From Gammaproteobacteria bacterium UBA3532 (GTDB taxonomy: Bacteria; Pseudomonadota; Gammaproteobacteria; Enterobacterales; UBA3532): DNA of 5,006 nt. A program made the position numbers and the translations under genes. A model generated the notes under the pieces. The model did no database searches. It was not told the origin of the DNA and worked only from the letters and a program-made list of their open reading frames with translations. Every line of letters begins with the position of its first letter. The stretch's first letter is position 1. Below, piece by piece: positions 1 to 5,006 of the stretch. The stretch lies in assembly GCA_002376965.1 (NCBI GenBank), contig DFOV01000123.1, positions 1-5,006 on the forward strand, read 5' to 3'.

Positions 1-1137
1 CATCAATTGGGCTACTCGGCGCTATCGATTGCCATGATGTTTCTGTTTTACGAGATTTTTGGTGTCATTACCAATCTCGTTGGTGGCTGGCTCGGCGCTC
101 ATATTGGTCTGAATCGAACCATGAATATCGGCCTTGCATTGCAAGTCGTCGCTCTTGGTTTTTTACTGGTGCCCGACTCGATGCTATCAGTTGTTTGGGT
201 GATGGTGGCCCAGGCATTATCTGGAATAGCTAAAGATCTCAATAAAATGAGCGCCAAAAGCAGCATCAAATTGCTGGTGCCTAAAGATGCGCAAACCACA
301 TTGTATCGATGGGTAGCTATCCTCACCGGCTCGAAAAATGCCTTAAAAGGCTGTGGTTTCTTTTTAGGTGGCCTGCTGCTATCCATTTTAGGCTTTCAAG
401 GCGCAGCATTGGCTATGGCAATAGCACTAGCCGTCATTTGGATACTCAGTCTTTGGTTGCTGGCGGAAGATTTAGGAAAGGCCAAGTCAAAACCGAAATT
501 TAGCCACCTTTTTTCGTCAAGCAAGGCAATCAACATTTTATCAGCCGCTCGTTGCTTTCTGTTTGGTGCCCGCGATGTGTGGTTTGTGGTAGCACTACCT
601 GTTATGTTTGCGGCACAACTTGGCTGGGAACATCATCAAATAGGTGCATTCTTTGCCAGCTGGATAATAGGCTATGGCTTTATTCAGGCAGCAACCCCAA
701 TGTTAACAGGAAGCAAGCAAGGCAAATCGCCAGCACGAAAAGATGCTCTCGGCTGGATTTTAATGTTATCCACGATCACTGGCCTATTAGCCTATGCCGT
801 GAGTCTACCGCTTAGTATCGACCAGCTAACCATGGTGATAATAGGCGGACTACTGCTATTTGGCGTGGCTTTTGCCGTTAACTCAGCCATGCACAGTTAT
901 CTGATAGTCAGCCTGGCTAAGGATGATGGCGTATCAGTTGATGTGGGCTTTTACTATATGGCTAATGCCATGGGACGGCTATTAGGAACAGTTTTAAGCG
1001 GCTGGCTCTATCAATCTAGCGGATTCACCGCTTGTTTGTGGACGTCTTTTGGCATGCTGGTCATAGCATCGGGCTTTACCTTTATCCTGCCAGCGTTGGC
1101 AGATAAGCAAGATAATGGTCAGTGTGGCTCATGCTAG
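1..1137 (+). CDS. arsJ: ArsJ organoarsenical efflux permease (MFS), 5'-truncated by window edge
   Basis: A major facilitator inner-membrane transporter, open from the first base to TAG at 1135-1137 (378 codons visible). I recognise it as ArsJ, which exports 1-arseno-3-phosphoglycerate; a partner GAPDH makes this unstable compound from glyceraldehyde-3-phosphate and arsenate, so the pair gives arsenate resistance. Counting codons from base 1, the MFS loop-2/3 motif GGWLGAHIGLNR is at 28-39. ArsJ-like blocks follow: GIAKDLNKMSAK (75-86), TGSKNALKG (109-117), NILSAAR (178-184) and FLFGARDVW (186-194), among many hydrophobic helices. The family is about 400-410 residues, so roughly 30-40 N-terminal residues (first helix) are missing. 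The TTG at 7 is not taken as the start because the frame is open upstream and the homology begins mid-helix. The last residues are Cys-Gly-Ser-Cys, an odd CxxC tail. The GAPDH partner and an arsenic regulator are expected to the left but are not visible. The family call is from remembered sequence, not a search. Confidence 0.9.
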   Translation, partial: HQLGYSALSIAMMFLFYEIFGVITNLVGGWLGAHIGLNRTMNIGLALQVVALGFLLVPDSMLSVVWVMVAQALSGIAKDLNKMSAKSSIKLLVPKDAQTTLYRWVAILTGSKNALKGCGFFLGGLLLSILGFQGAALAMAIALAVIWILSLWLLAEDLGKAKSKPKFSHLFSSSKAINILSAARCFLFGARDVWFVVALPVMFAAQLGWEHHQIGAFFASWIIGYGFIQAATPMLTGSKQGKSPARKDALGWILMLSTITGLLAYAVSLPLSIDQLTMVIIGGLLLFGVAFAVNSAMHSYLIVSLAKDDGVSVDVGFYYMANAMGRLLGTVLSGWLYQSSGFTACLWTSFGMLVIASGFTFILPALADKQDNGQCGSC

Positions 1138-1175
1138 ACAGCATCAAAGCAAACCACACGTAGACCACCCAACGG

Positions 1176-1676
1176 CTATATCCGACCAGCCTTCAAGGCC
1201 TGCCTTATTGTATATTTAGCAATACGTTGGTGAAATGGCTTGATCAAAGCCATATACCACCTGGCAGAGCGTGTTTTCAAGTTCACCAAGGTCGATATGG
1301 CAAATTCCTGTTCAGACAGCCGCAATACTGAAAGCCAGATATCCATATTTTTTTCATAAGCCCCACAAACCAGTTCTTCTTCCGTGACTCCCTCAATGAC
1401 CAAAAAACCGGCTTTTTTGCCTGTGGCAATTTCCTCTAAAGGCAAAGCCATCTCAGTATCTGAAGCGGCGAAGCCAATCCATTTAACCAACGCATTTCTT
1501 AGTTTTAAAGCCCATTGAACCGGTTTGGGAATAAAGCCAAATATGCCATGGTAAACCTGCTTTGCTTCGAGCCCGTGCTTCGTCACTACGACTTTGAATG
1601 CATCGCGATAATAGGGAGCCGATGCCTTATTTTGGATTGTAGTCTTTTGGGGAAATTGAATTTCACTGATACTCAC
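1176..1676 (-). CDS. DUF2867 family protein, function unknown
   Basis: A 166-residue soluble protein with no signal peptide or membrane segment. The overall pattern fits DUF2867: an N-terminal YRDAF (23-27), an LKLRNALVKWIGF-like stretch (58-70), a central strand pair around GFLVIEG and ELVCGAYEKNMDIWLSV (90-117), and a C-terminal WYMALIKPFHQRIAKYTIRQA (140-160), where the aromatic-x-PFH-x-R-I pattern is typical. No catalytic residues are known to me, so no reaction is assigned. The start is GTG (1674-1676), preceded by AAGGAG with a six-base gap, which strongly supports it over internal ATGs. The gene converges with arsJ (38 bases between stops) and diverges from the small membrane protein, so it is probably a single-gene transcript driven from the extended -10 at 1750-1758. 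It is not co-transcribed with arsJ. Real gene: high confidence. DUF2867 assignment: moderate to good. Confidence 0.8.
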   Translation of the reverse strand: MSISEIQFPQKTTIQNKASAPYYRDAFKVVVTKHGLEAKQVYHGIFGFIPKPVQWALKLRNALVKWIGFAASDTEMALPLEEIATGKKAGFLVIEGVTEEELVCGAYEKNMDIWLSVLRLSEQEFAISTLVNLKTRSARWYMALIKPFHQRIAKYTIRQALKAGRI

Positions 1677-1688
1677 TTTGCACTCCTT
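1677..1688 (-). promoter_or_regulatory. Shine-Dalgarno fixing the GTG start of the DUF2867 gene
   Basis: Read on the minus strand, AAGGAG is followed by TGCAAA and then GTG. This is a near-perfect Shine-Dalgarno with a six-base spacer, and it decides in favour of the GTG start. Confidence 0.75.
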
Positions 1689-1747
1689 GCTGGCTGACTC
1701 TTTGATCGATGTTGGTTGGTTGTTCGTATAAATGAGATTGGGAGCCG

Positions 1748-1767
1748 TGATTATACCAAAGTAATCA
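1748..1767. repeat. Short inverted repeat TGATTA-N8-TAATCA, possible operator
   Basis: Two perfect six-base arms (1748-1753 and 1762-1767) separated by eight bases, directly over the -10 of the DUF2867 promoter. The position and the 14-base centre-to-centre distance between arms would suit a dimeric repressor. A six-base dyad in AT-rich DNA can arise by chance, and no regulator gene is in view. Confidence 0.3.
1750..1758 (-). promoter_or_regulatory. Extended -10 promoter candidate for the DUF2867 gene
   Basis: The minus strand reads TGGTATAAT, a consensus TATAAT with the extended TGn element. No good -35 hexamer sits 16-18 bases upstream (best is of the CCTTCA type), which is usual for extended -10 promoters. 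The transcript would start near 1743 and give a leader of about 65 bases. The element overlaps the TGATTA dyad at 1748-1767. Confidence 0.55.
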
Positions 1768-1861
1768 TGGATGAAGGCACTTAAAATATTTAGTTTGGAG
1801 GTAGGTGAGAATTAGCTGATTGTCGTCTATCTTTAAGAAAATACTCATTTAGGAAGCCCAC

Positions 1862-2089
1862 ATGTTAAAAGTACTACGCGCCATTGTTAAAAACCCGTTT
1901 ACCAACTTGATTGCCGGTGTCATTTTATTGATTACCTGCATTATGGAAACGATACAGGAGATCAGCGAGAGTGGATTTGAGGTGGGTGCCCATCATGGTC
2001 TGCTGGTATTTTCGCTATTGCATATTCTCAAGGCGATACCCGATATATTCGAGGGGCTGGAGTATGTGGAGCATGGAACAGAGAAGTAG
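1862..2089 (+). CDS. Small membrane protein of unknown function (75 aa)
   Basis: A 75-residue protein with ATG at 1862 preceded by AGGA (1851-1854) and a seven-base gap, a sound ribosome binding site. A basic N-terminus (Lys/Arg at 3, 6 and 10) leads into a hydrophobic helix at about 13-30, then an acidic loop (QEISESGFEVG, 32-42) and a second hydrophobic stretch at about 44-60 (HHGLLVFSLLHILKAI). It ends in a charged tail with DIFEGLEYVEHG (61-72). I read this as a two-helix inner-membrane protein with the N-terminus probably cytoplasmic by the positive-inside rule. The paired histidines at 44-45 and His54 in the second helix stand out. I believe similar short proteins occur in other gammaproteobacteria but cannot name the family. 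It stands alone between two minus-strand genes, so the context gives no function. Confidence 0.7.
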   Translation: MLKVLRAIVKNPFTNLIAGVILLITCIMETIQEISESGFEVGAHHGLLVFSLLHILKAIPDIFEGLEYVEHGTEK

Positions 2090-2104
2090 CCCTCAAGCAC
2101 GATA

Positions 2105-2140
2105 GCTTTCAGGCCAGATAAAGCGAGAGTTTCGTTTTTT
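2105..2140 (+). terminator. Weak intrinsic terminator candidate after the small membrane protein gene
   Basis: Two alternative hairpins are possible. One is GCTTT (2105-2109) with AAAGC (2120-2124) and a ten-base loop. The other is AAAGCGA (2120-2126) with TCGTTTT (2132-2138), including one G-U pair and a five-base loop, running into a six-T tract at 2135-2140. The second looks like a short, AU-rich intrinsic terminator for the plus-strand gene. On the minus strand no T-tract follows, so I see no clear terminator for the sulP-usp operon. Confidence 0.4.
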
Positions 2141-2141
2141 G

Positions 2142-3008
2142 TTAGCGTAGAAGCAACACTGGCTTGTTCATCTTCAACAACATTTTGGTGGTGAAGCTTC
2201 CTAGCAACAACTCACGAAATCGCGTGTGACTATAGGCCCCCATAATGGTTAAGTCGATATTGTACTTCTGGCTGTAATTAAATAACGCCTCGTCACACTT
2301 GCCATCGACTGTTGCCACAGTAACCTCAAACCCGGCAGCACTCAGTTGCCTTTCGGCCTCACTGAGCTTACCTTTTGCAGGCTGCTCGTGCCCACCAGCG
2401 AAAACCAAATGACATGGCATTCCCTTGAATATGGGCGTTGAAACCAAAGTGTCTAATGCCTTGTTGGCCGCATCACTGCCATCGTAGGCCAGCATGATGC
2501 GCTCAGGAACGGAAAATTCAGCATTGACTACCAGGATTGGGCGATGTAAAGCACGAACAGCGCTTTCCAAGTGCGCTCCAAGGTGGCTGTCGTCGTGTGA
2601 GTGGGCCTCACCGCGAATGCCCAATACCAAAACCTGGATCGCATCCTCTAAATCAATAAGAGACTCAACCAGGCTTCCATGTCGCTGACTAACTTTTGGC
2701 TCTGTGATGCCAGCTTGCTCGACCCTTTCTTTGGCGGCCTCAAGCATTAGCTTGCCTTTTTTAAGTTCGAGTTTACTGCGCTGTGCTTCCAACTCGGTCA
2801 GCTCTTCCAGCAAATGCTCCTGACTCCCCAAGCCGATGCTGCCCGATAGATCGGCGGTCGCTAAATTTTCGCGGTGTTCGAGATTGTGCAACAGCTTGAC
2901 TGGCTTATCGATTCCTTTACTGATCCAAGCGGCATAGTCACACACCGCCGTGGTGTGTTTGGAGCCGTCAATACACGCCAGCACCCATTTTTGTTGTTGC
3001 TCAGTCAT
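2142..3008 (-). CDS. Tandem universal stress protein (two UspA domains)
   Basis: A 288-residue cytoplasmic protein with two Usp domains, about 5-163 and 167-288. Each begins with a strand ending in Asp-Gly-Ser (D14-G15-S16; D176-G177-S178), as in ATP-binding Usp folds. The nucleotide-loop pattern G-x2-G-x9-G-S/T is recognisable but altered in both. Domain 1 has G130-x2-G133, ten residues, then G144-A145, with Ala in place of the usual Ser/Thr. Domain 2 has G257-x2-S260, nine residues, then G270-S271. Residues about 62-98 of domain 1 form a highly charged helical stretch. Usp proteins bind ATP or AMP and act in stress survival or as partners of other proteins. The ATG at 3008 shares its A with the sulP TAA stop, and GGAGG lies six bases upstream inside the last sulP codons, so translation is probably coupled. 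I infer a role tied to the permease; the Usp protein TeaD, linked to the TeaABC transporter of Halomonas, is a precedent. Confidence 0.9.
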   Translation of the reverse strand: MTEQQQKWVLACIDGSKHTTAVCDYAAWISKGIDKPVKLLHNLEHRENLATADLSGSIGLGSQEHLLEELTELEAQRSKLELKKGKLMLEAAKERVEQAGITEPKVSQRHGSLVESLIDLEDAIQVLVLGIRGEAHSHDDSHLGAHLESAVRALHRPILVVNAEFSVPERIMLAYDGSDAANKALDTLVSTPIFKGMPCHLVFAGGHEQPAKGKLSEAERQLSAAGFEVTVATVDGKCDEALFNYSQKYNIDLTIMGAYSHTRFRELLLGSFTTKMLLKMNKPVLLLR

Positions 3009-3021
3009 TAGTGGCCTCCGA
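3008..3021 (-). promoter_or_regulatory. TAATG overlap with Shine-Dalgarno linking sulP to usp
   Basis: On the minus strand GGAGG is followed by CCACTA and then ATG. The GGAGG falls in the two Gly codons near the end of sulP, and the sulP stop TAA shares one base with the usp ATG. This arrangement supports re-initiation or coupled translation of the stress protein. Confidence 0.7.
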
Positions 3022-4492
3022 GAACCTTTTCAATTTCTTCTGGTTTATCGTGCACACCAAAACGATCAATAATCGTTTCGCTGGCTTCGTTCAATCCGAT
3101 CAATTCTACCTCAGAACCTTCGCGTCGGAATTTGATCACCGTCTTATCCAAGGCATATACAGCAGAAATATCCCAGAAATGTGCTCGGTGCAAATCGATC
3201 ACAACCTTAGCAACCGCTTCTTTAAAATCAAACTGCTCAACAAACTTGTCAGCCGAATTGAAAAACACCTGACCGTTGACATGATAGGTACGGGTATCGG
3301 TCGCTTCATCATAGCTTTTCTCAACATACATAAAGTGACTGACTTTATTGGCAAAGAAGAGCGAAGCCAATAACACACCAACCAAAACGCCGTATGCCAG
3401 GTTGTGTGTCCACACCACCACAATGACCGTCGCCAGCATAACCACATTGCTTGATAGACTATTAGAACGAAAGCTCTTGATCGACTCCCAATTAAAGGTA
3501 CCGATGGACACCATGATCATCACTGCAACCAATGCCGCCATTGGAATTTGCGATACCCAATCACTAAGGAATACCACCATAGTCAGCAATACGATACCCG
3601 CTATAAACGTCGACAATCGACCTCGTCCACCAGACTTAACATTGATCACCGACTGACCAATCATGGCACAACCAGCCATTCCCCCAAAAAGGCCCGAAAC
3701 GATATTTGCAATGCCCTGGCCTTTACATTCGCGATTCTTGTCGCTGGTGGTGTCAGTAAAGTCATCCACGATAGTCGCTGTCATTAGTGATTCAAGCAAA
3801 CCCACCACCGCCATAGCCGCAGAATAGGGGAAGATAATACTCAGAGTTTCAAAGTTGAGAGGGATGTCAGGAAACAAGAAAACGGGCAGCGTATCAGGCA
3901 GCTGCCCCATATCTCCTACGGTGCGAATATCCAAGTCCAGCACTATATATACGCCGGTCATTAACAAAATAGTGACCAAAGGGGATGGAATAGTTTTATT
4001 GAGATAAGGGAAAAGATAAATTATGCCCAATCCAGCGATGGTCATAGCGTAGACATGCCAAGTCACATTGATGAGTTCCGGTAACTGGGCCATGAAGATT
4101 AATATGGCCAGGGCATTCACAAACCCCGTAACAACCGAGCGCGCCACAAAACGCATCAGCTCTCCGAGTTTCAAGTAACCCGCAATAATTTGCAACACAC
4201 CGGTTAATAGCGTCGCCGCAAACAGATACTGTAACCCATGCTCTTTTACCAGCGTCACCATCAACAGCGCCATGGCTCCGGTGGCAGCAGAGATCATGCC
4301 TGGACGACCACCGACCAGCGCAATAACAACCGCAATACAAAAAGAGGCATACAAGCCAACCTTAGGATCAACACCGGCAATAATCGAAAAGGCAATAGCT
4401 TCAGGAATCAAGGCCAATGCCACTACCAGTCCCGCTAGCACATCGCCGCGAATGTTGCCAACCCAATCGTGTTTTTTCCAAGATAAGAGCAT
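3008..4492 (-). CDS. SulP family anion permease with C-terminal STAS domain
   Basis: An inner-membrane anion transporter of the SulP/SLC26 family. From the ATG at 4492 it is 494 residues; a longer frame from the ATG at 4537 gives 509. I prefer 4492 because family members begin just before the NIRGDVLAG segment, and TAGG lies close upstream; the 15 extra residues look unlike coding sequence for the family. In long-form numbering, the first helix carries [11 protein letters not shown] (40-50), where SulP proteins have their Pro-rich signature. Core-domain motifs follow: [16 protein letters not shown] (246-261), [18 protein letters not shown] (272-289) and [12 protein letters not shown] (298-309). 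The last hydrophobic helices end near 398. The STAS domain spans about 417-505, with the D456-I-S458 turn. The substrate cannot be read from sequence: sulfate, bicarbonate and dicarboxylates are all known in the family, and no cys or carbonic anhydrase gene is adjacent. It is first gene of an operon with usp. Confidence 0.92.
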   Translation of the reverse strand: MLLSWKKHDWVGNIRGDVLAGLVVALALIPEAIAFSIIAGVDPKVGLYASFCIAVVIALVGGRPGMISAATGAMALLMVTLVKEHGLQYLFAATLLTGVLQIIAGYLKLGELMRFVARSVVTGFVNALAILIFMAQLPELINVTWHVYAMTIAGLGIIYLFPYLNKTIPSPLVTILLMTGVYIVLDLDIRTVGDMGQLPDTLPVFLFPDIPLNFETLSIIFPYSAAMAVVGLLESLMTATIVDDFTDTTSDKNRECKGQGIANIVSGLFGGMAGCAMIGQSVINVKSGGRGRLSTFIAGIVLLTMVVFLSDWVSQIPMAALVAVMIMVSIGTFNWESIKSFRSNSLSSNVVMLATVIVVVWTHNLAYGVLVGVLLASLFFANKVSHFMYVEKSYDEATDTRTYHVNGQVFFNSADKFVEQFDFKEAVAKVVIDLHRAHFWDISAVYALDKTVIKFRREGSEVELIGLNEASETIIDRFGVHDKPEEIEKVLGGH

Positions 4493-4497
4493 ACTAC

Positions 4498-4614
4498 CTA
4501 CCGTATTGTATTTATGACAAAAGCATCCCACTGGCATTTTATCTTCAGCCAGTCCATGCGTTGTCGATCATCAAGAGAAATTAAAGGAAGTGACCAGGGA
4601 GCTTGATACACCAT
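4498..4614 (-). CDS. Possible 38-residue leader ORF upstream of sulP
   Basis: The minus strand has an open frame from ATG (4612-4614) to TAG (4498-4500), five bases before the preferred sulP ATG. The product would begin [17 protein letters not shown] and carry three tryptophans (7, 22 and 29); it has no membrane segment. It lies within the predicted sulP transcript, and its start falls in the loop of the hairpin at 4591-4626. Against it: no Shine-Dalgarno is seen, and 38 open codons are not statistically striking. If translated, its termination just before sulP would suit a coupling or leader-peptide role. I do not recognise the sequence. It overlaps the longer alternative sulP start in another frame, so both cannot be the main reading. 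Confidence 0.22.
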   Translation of the reverse strand: MVYQAPWSLPLISLDDRQRMDWLKIKCQWDAFVINTIR

Positions 4615-4632
4615 GTCAGCTGGTCATTTTTT
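4591..4632 (+). terminator. Hairpin plus T6, intrinsic terminator-like on the plus strand
   Basis: TGACCAG (4591-4597) pairs with CTGGTCA (4620-4626); an alternative fold pairs TGACC with GGTCA and adds AGC/GCT and TGA/TCA inside. Six T follow at 4627-4632. It has the form of a rho-independent terminator, but no plus-strand gene ends here, because the neighbour to the left is the minus-strand sulP. It could block antisense or read-through transcription towards the acetyltransferase. On the minus strand, where no T-tract follows, the same sequence would form a hairpin at the very 5' end of the sulP mRNA. Confidence 0.5.
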
Positions 4633-4641
4633 GTCCGGCGG

Positions 4642-4669
4642 ATTATACATTAATTGTTATAAATTTAAA
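4642..4669 (-). promoter_or_regulatory. Sigma70-type promoter candidate for the sulP-usp operon
   Basis: The minus strand carries a perfect TATAAT (4642-4647) and TTTAAA (4664-4669, four of six matches to TTGACA) separated by 16 bases. Transcription would start near 4635, giving a leader of about 140 bases before the ATG at 4492. The predicted leader contains the hairpin and the 38-codon open frame. Confidence 0.55.
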
Positions 4670-4682
4670 GCTGGCATAACAT
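4654..4682 (+). promoter_or_regulatory. Weak promoter candidate for the acetyltransferase gene
   Basis: TTGTTA (4654-4659) and TAACAT (4677-4682) are spaced by 17 bases; each hexamer matches four of six consensus positions. Transcription would start near 4690, about 50 bases before the ATG. It overlaps the opposing sulP promoter, so the two may compete for polymerase. The region is AT-rich, which makes chance matches likely. Confidence 0.3.
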
Positions 4683-4741
4683 AAGAAAAACTTAGCCCTT
4701 ATCGCTACACATCGTCATTGAAACAGCTCATCAAAAATATC

Positions 4742-5006
4742 ATGCTTGAAACCAATAGACTCATTCTTCGCCACTGGAAGCCAGGCGATCTTGAAGCATT
4801 TGCAGCGCTTAACGCCAACGCACGTGTGATGGAGTACTTTCCACATCCCCTGACTAAAGCCCAAAGCGATGCACTCGCGCAAAAAATCATTAAAAAGCTC
4901 GATGACAACGGCTGGGGGTTTTGGGCCGCTGAATTAAAAAGTAGTAGCAAGTTTATTGGCTTTGTTGGATTGAATCGCCCGTCGGACGCACTACCCTGCT
5001 CGCCTT
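4742..5006 (+). CDS. GNAT N-acetyltransferase, RimJ/RimL type, 3'-truncated by window edge
   Basis: The first 88 codons of an acetyl-CoA-dependent N-acetyltransferase. The opening LETNRLILRHWKPGDLEAF (2-20) is the classic N-terminal pattern of the RimJ/RimL-like GNAT group (E-T-x-R-L-x-L-R, then D at the start of helix 1). It is followed by NARVMEYFPHPLT (27-39), WGFWAAELKSSSKFIGFVGL (about 58-77, strands 2 and 3) and the start of the next loop. The family is usually 170-190 residues, so about half is present and the acetyl-CoA loop (Q/RxxGxG/A) lies beyond the edge. The substrate is unknown; proteins of this group acetylate protein N-termini or small molecules. ATG 4742 is chosen because the family motif starts directly after it. 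No Shine-Dalgarno is visible, and an in-frame TTG at 4718 would add eight residues. Confidence 0.85.
   Translation, partial: MLETNRLILRHWKPGDLEAFAALNANARVMEYFPHPLTKAQSDALAQKIIKKLDDNGWGFWAAELKSSSKFIGFVGLNRPSDALPCSP

Noticed and set aside
7..9. TTG as the start of the arsJ gene
   Set aside because: The frame is open to the window edge and the protein begins inside the second helix of the family, so the true start lies upstream.
1138..1175. Search for a terminator between the convergent arsJ and DUF2867 genes
   Set aside because: No stem followed by a T-tract is visible in the 38-base gap on either strand; the near-palindrome around 1189-1204 lies inside the DUF2867 coding region and has no workable loop.
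1711..1724. Short GTTG tandem repeat (about three copies)
   Set aside because: It is too short and simple to be a meaningful repeat; it is noted only as part of the DUF2867 leader.
3008..4492. Naming the permease BicA (bicarbonate) or a specific sulfate transporter
   Set aside because: Architecture and core motifs are shared across SulP proteins, and no neighbouring gene points to one substrate.
3011..4517. Several plus-strand and alternate-frame open frames across the sulP region
   Set aside because: They are antisense or frame-shifted to a full-length SulP protein, and their products show low-complexity or otherwise unprotein-like composition.
4535..4537. Upstream ATG as the main start of SulP
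   Set aside because: The added 15 residues do not resemble the family N-terminus and the upstream GAAG is a weak ribosome site; ATG 4492 fits better. It cannot be excluded.
4556..4606. Plus-strand 16-codon frame ([16 protein letters not shown]) ending inside the hairpin
   Set aside because: It has no ribosome site, no convincing promoter, and is short enough to be chance.
4705..4950. Minus-strand 81-residue open frame
   Set aside because: It is the antisense shadow of the GNAT acetyltransferase, whose N-terminal family motif is clear on the plus strand.

Overview
The window looks like chromosomal DNA from a gammaproteobacterium, plausibly a marine or brackish one. This rests on the protein sequences (an ArsJ-type permease, a tandem UspA protein and a SulP permease, all with proteobacterial-looking motifs), roughly balanced base composition and dense gene packing. 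I cannot fix the genus by eye. There is no insertion sequence, tRNA, rRNA or CRISPR array.

Layout from left to right. Positions 1-1137 (+) hold the 3' part of a major facilitator transporter that I recognise as ArsJ, the exporter of 1-arseno-3-phosphoglycerate; its start and its usual GAPDH partner would lie to the left of the window. Convergent to it, 38 bases away, is a DUF2867-family protein (1176-1676, -), with a GTG start supported by a strong Shine-Dalgarno. A 185-base divergent spacer follows, with a good extended -10 promoter and a small dyad, and then a 75-residue membrane protein of unknown function (1862-2089, +). That gene converges on a two-gene minus-strand operon: a SulP anion permease with a C-terminal STAS domain (3008-4492, possible longer start at 4537), followed by a tandem universal stress protein (2142-3008). 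The two share one base in a TAATG stop/start. To the right, a divergent region (4493-4741) carries a sulP promoter, a hairpin with a T-tract, and a 38-codon open frame that ends just before the sulP start. The window ends in the first half of a RimJ/RimL-type GNAT acetyltransferase (4742 to the edge, +).

There are two functional themes. ArsJ is the export half of the organoarsenical route of arsenate resistance. The sulP-usp pair looks like an anion transporter made together with an ATP/AMP-binding Usp protein, and the overlap suggests fixed stoichiometry. I infer that the Usp protein may modulate the transporter, but the sequence does not show it. DUF2867, the small membrane protein and the acetyltransferase have no evident functional link to these. 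Most of the window is ordinary; the part that most deserves a second look is the sulP leader.
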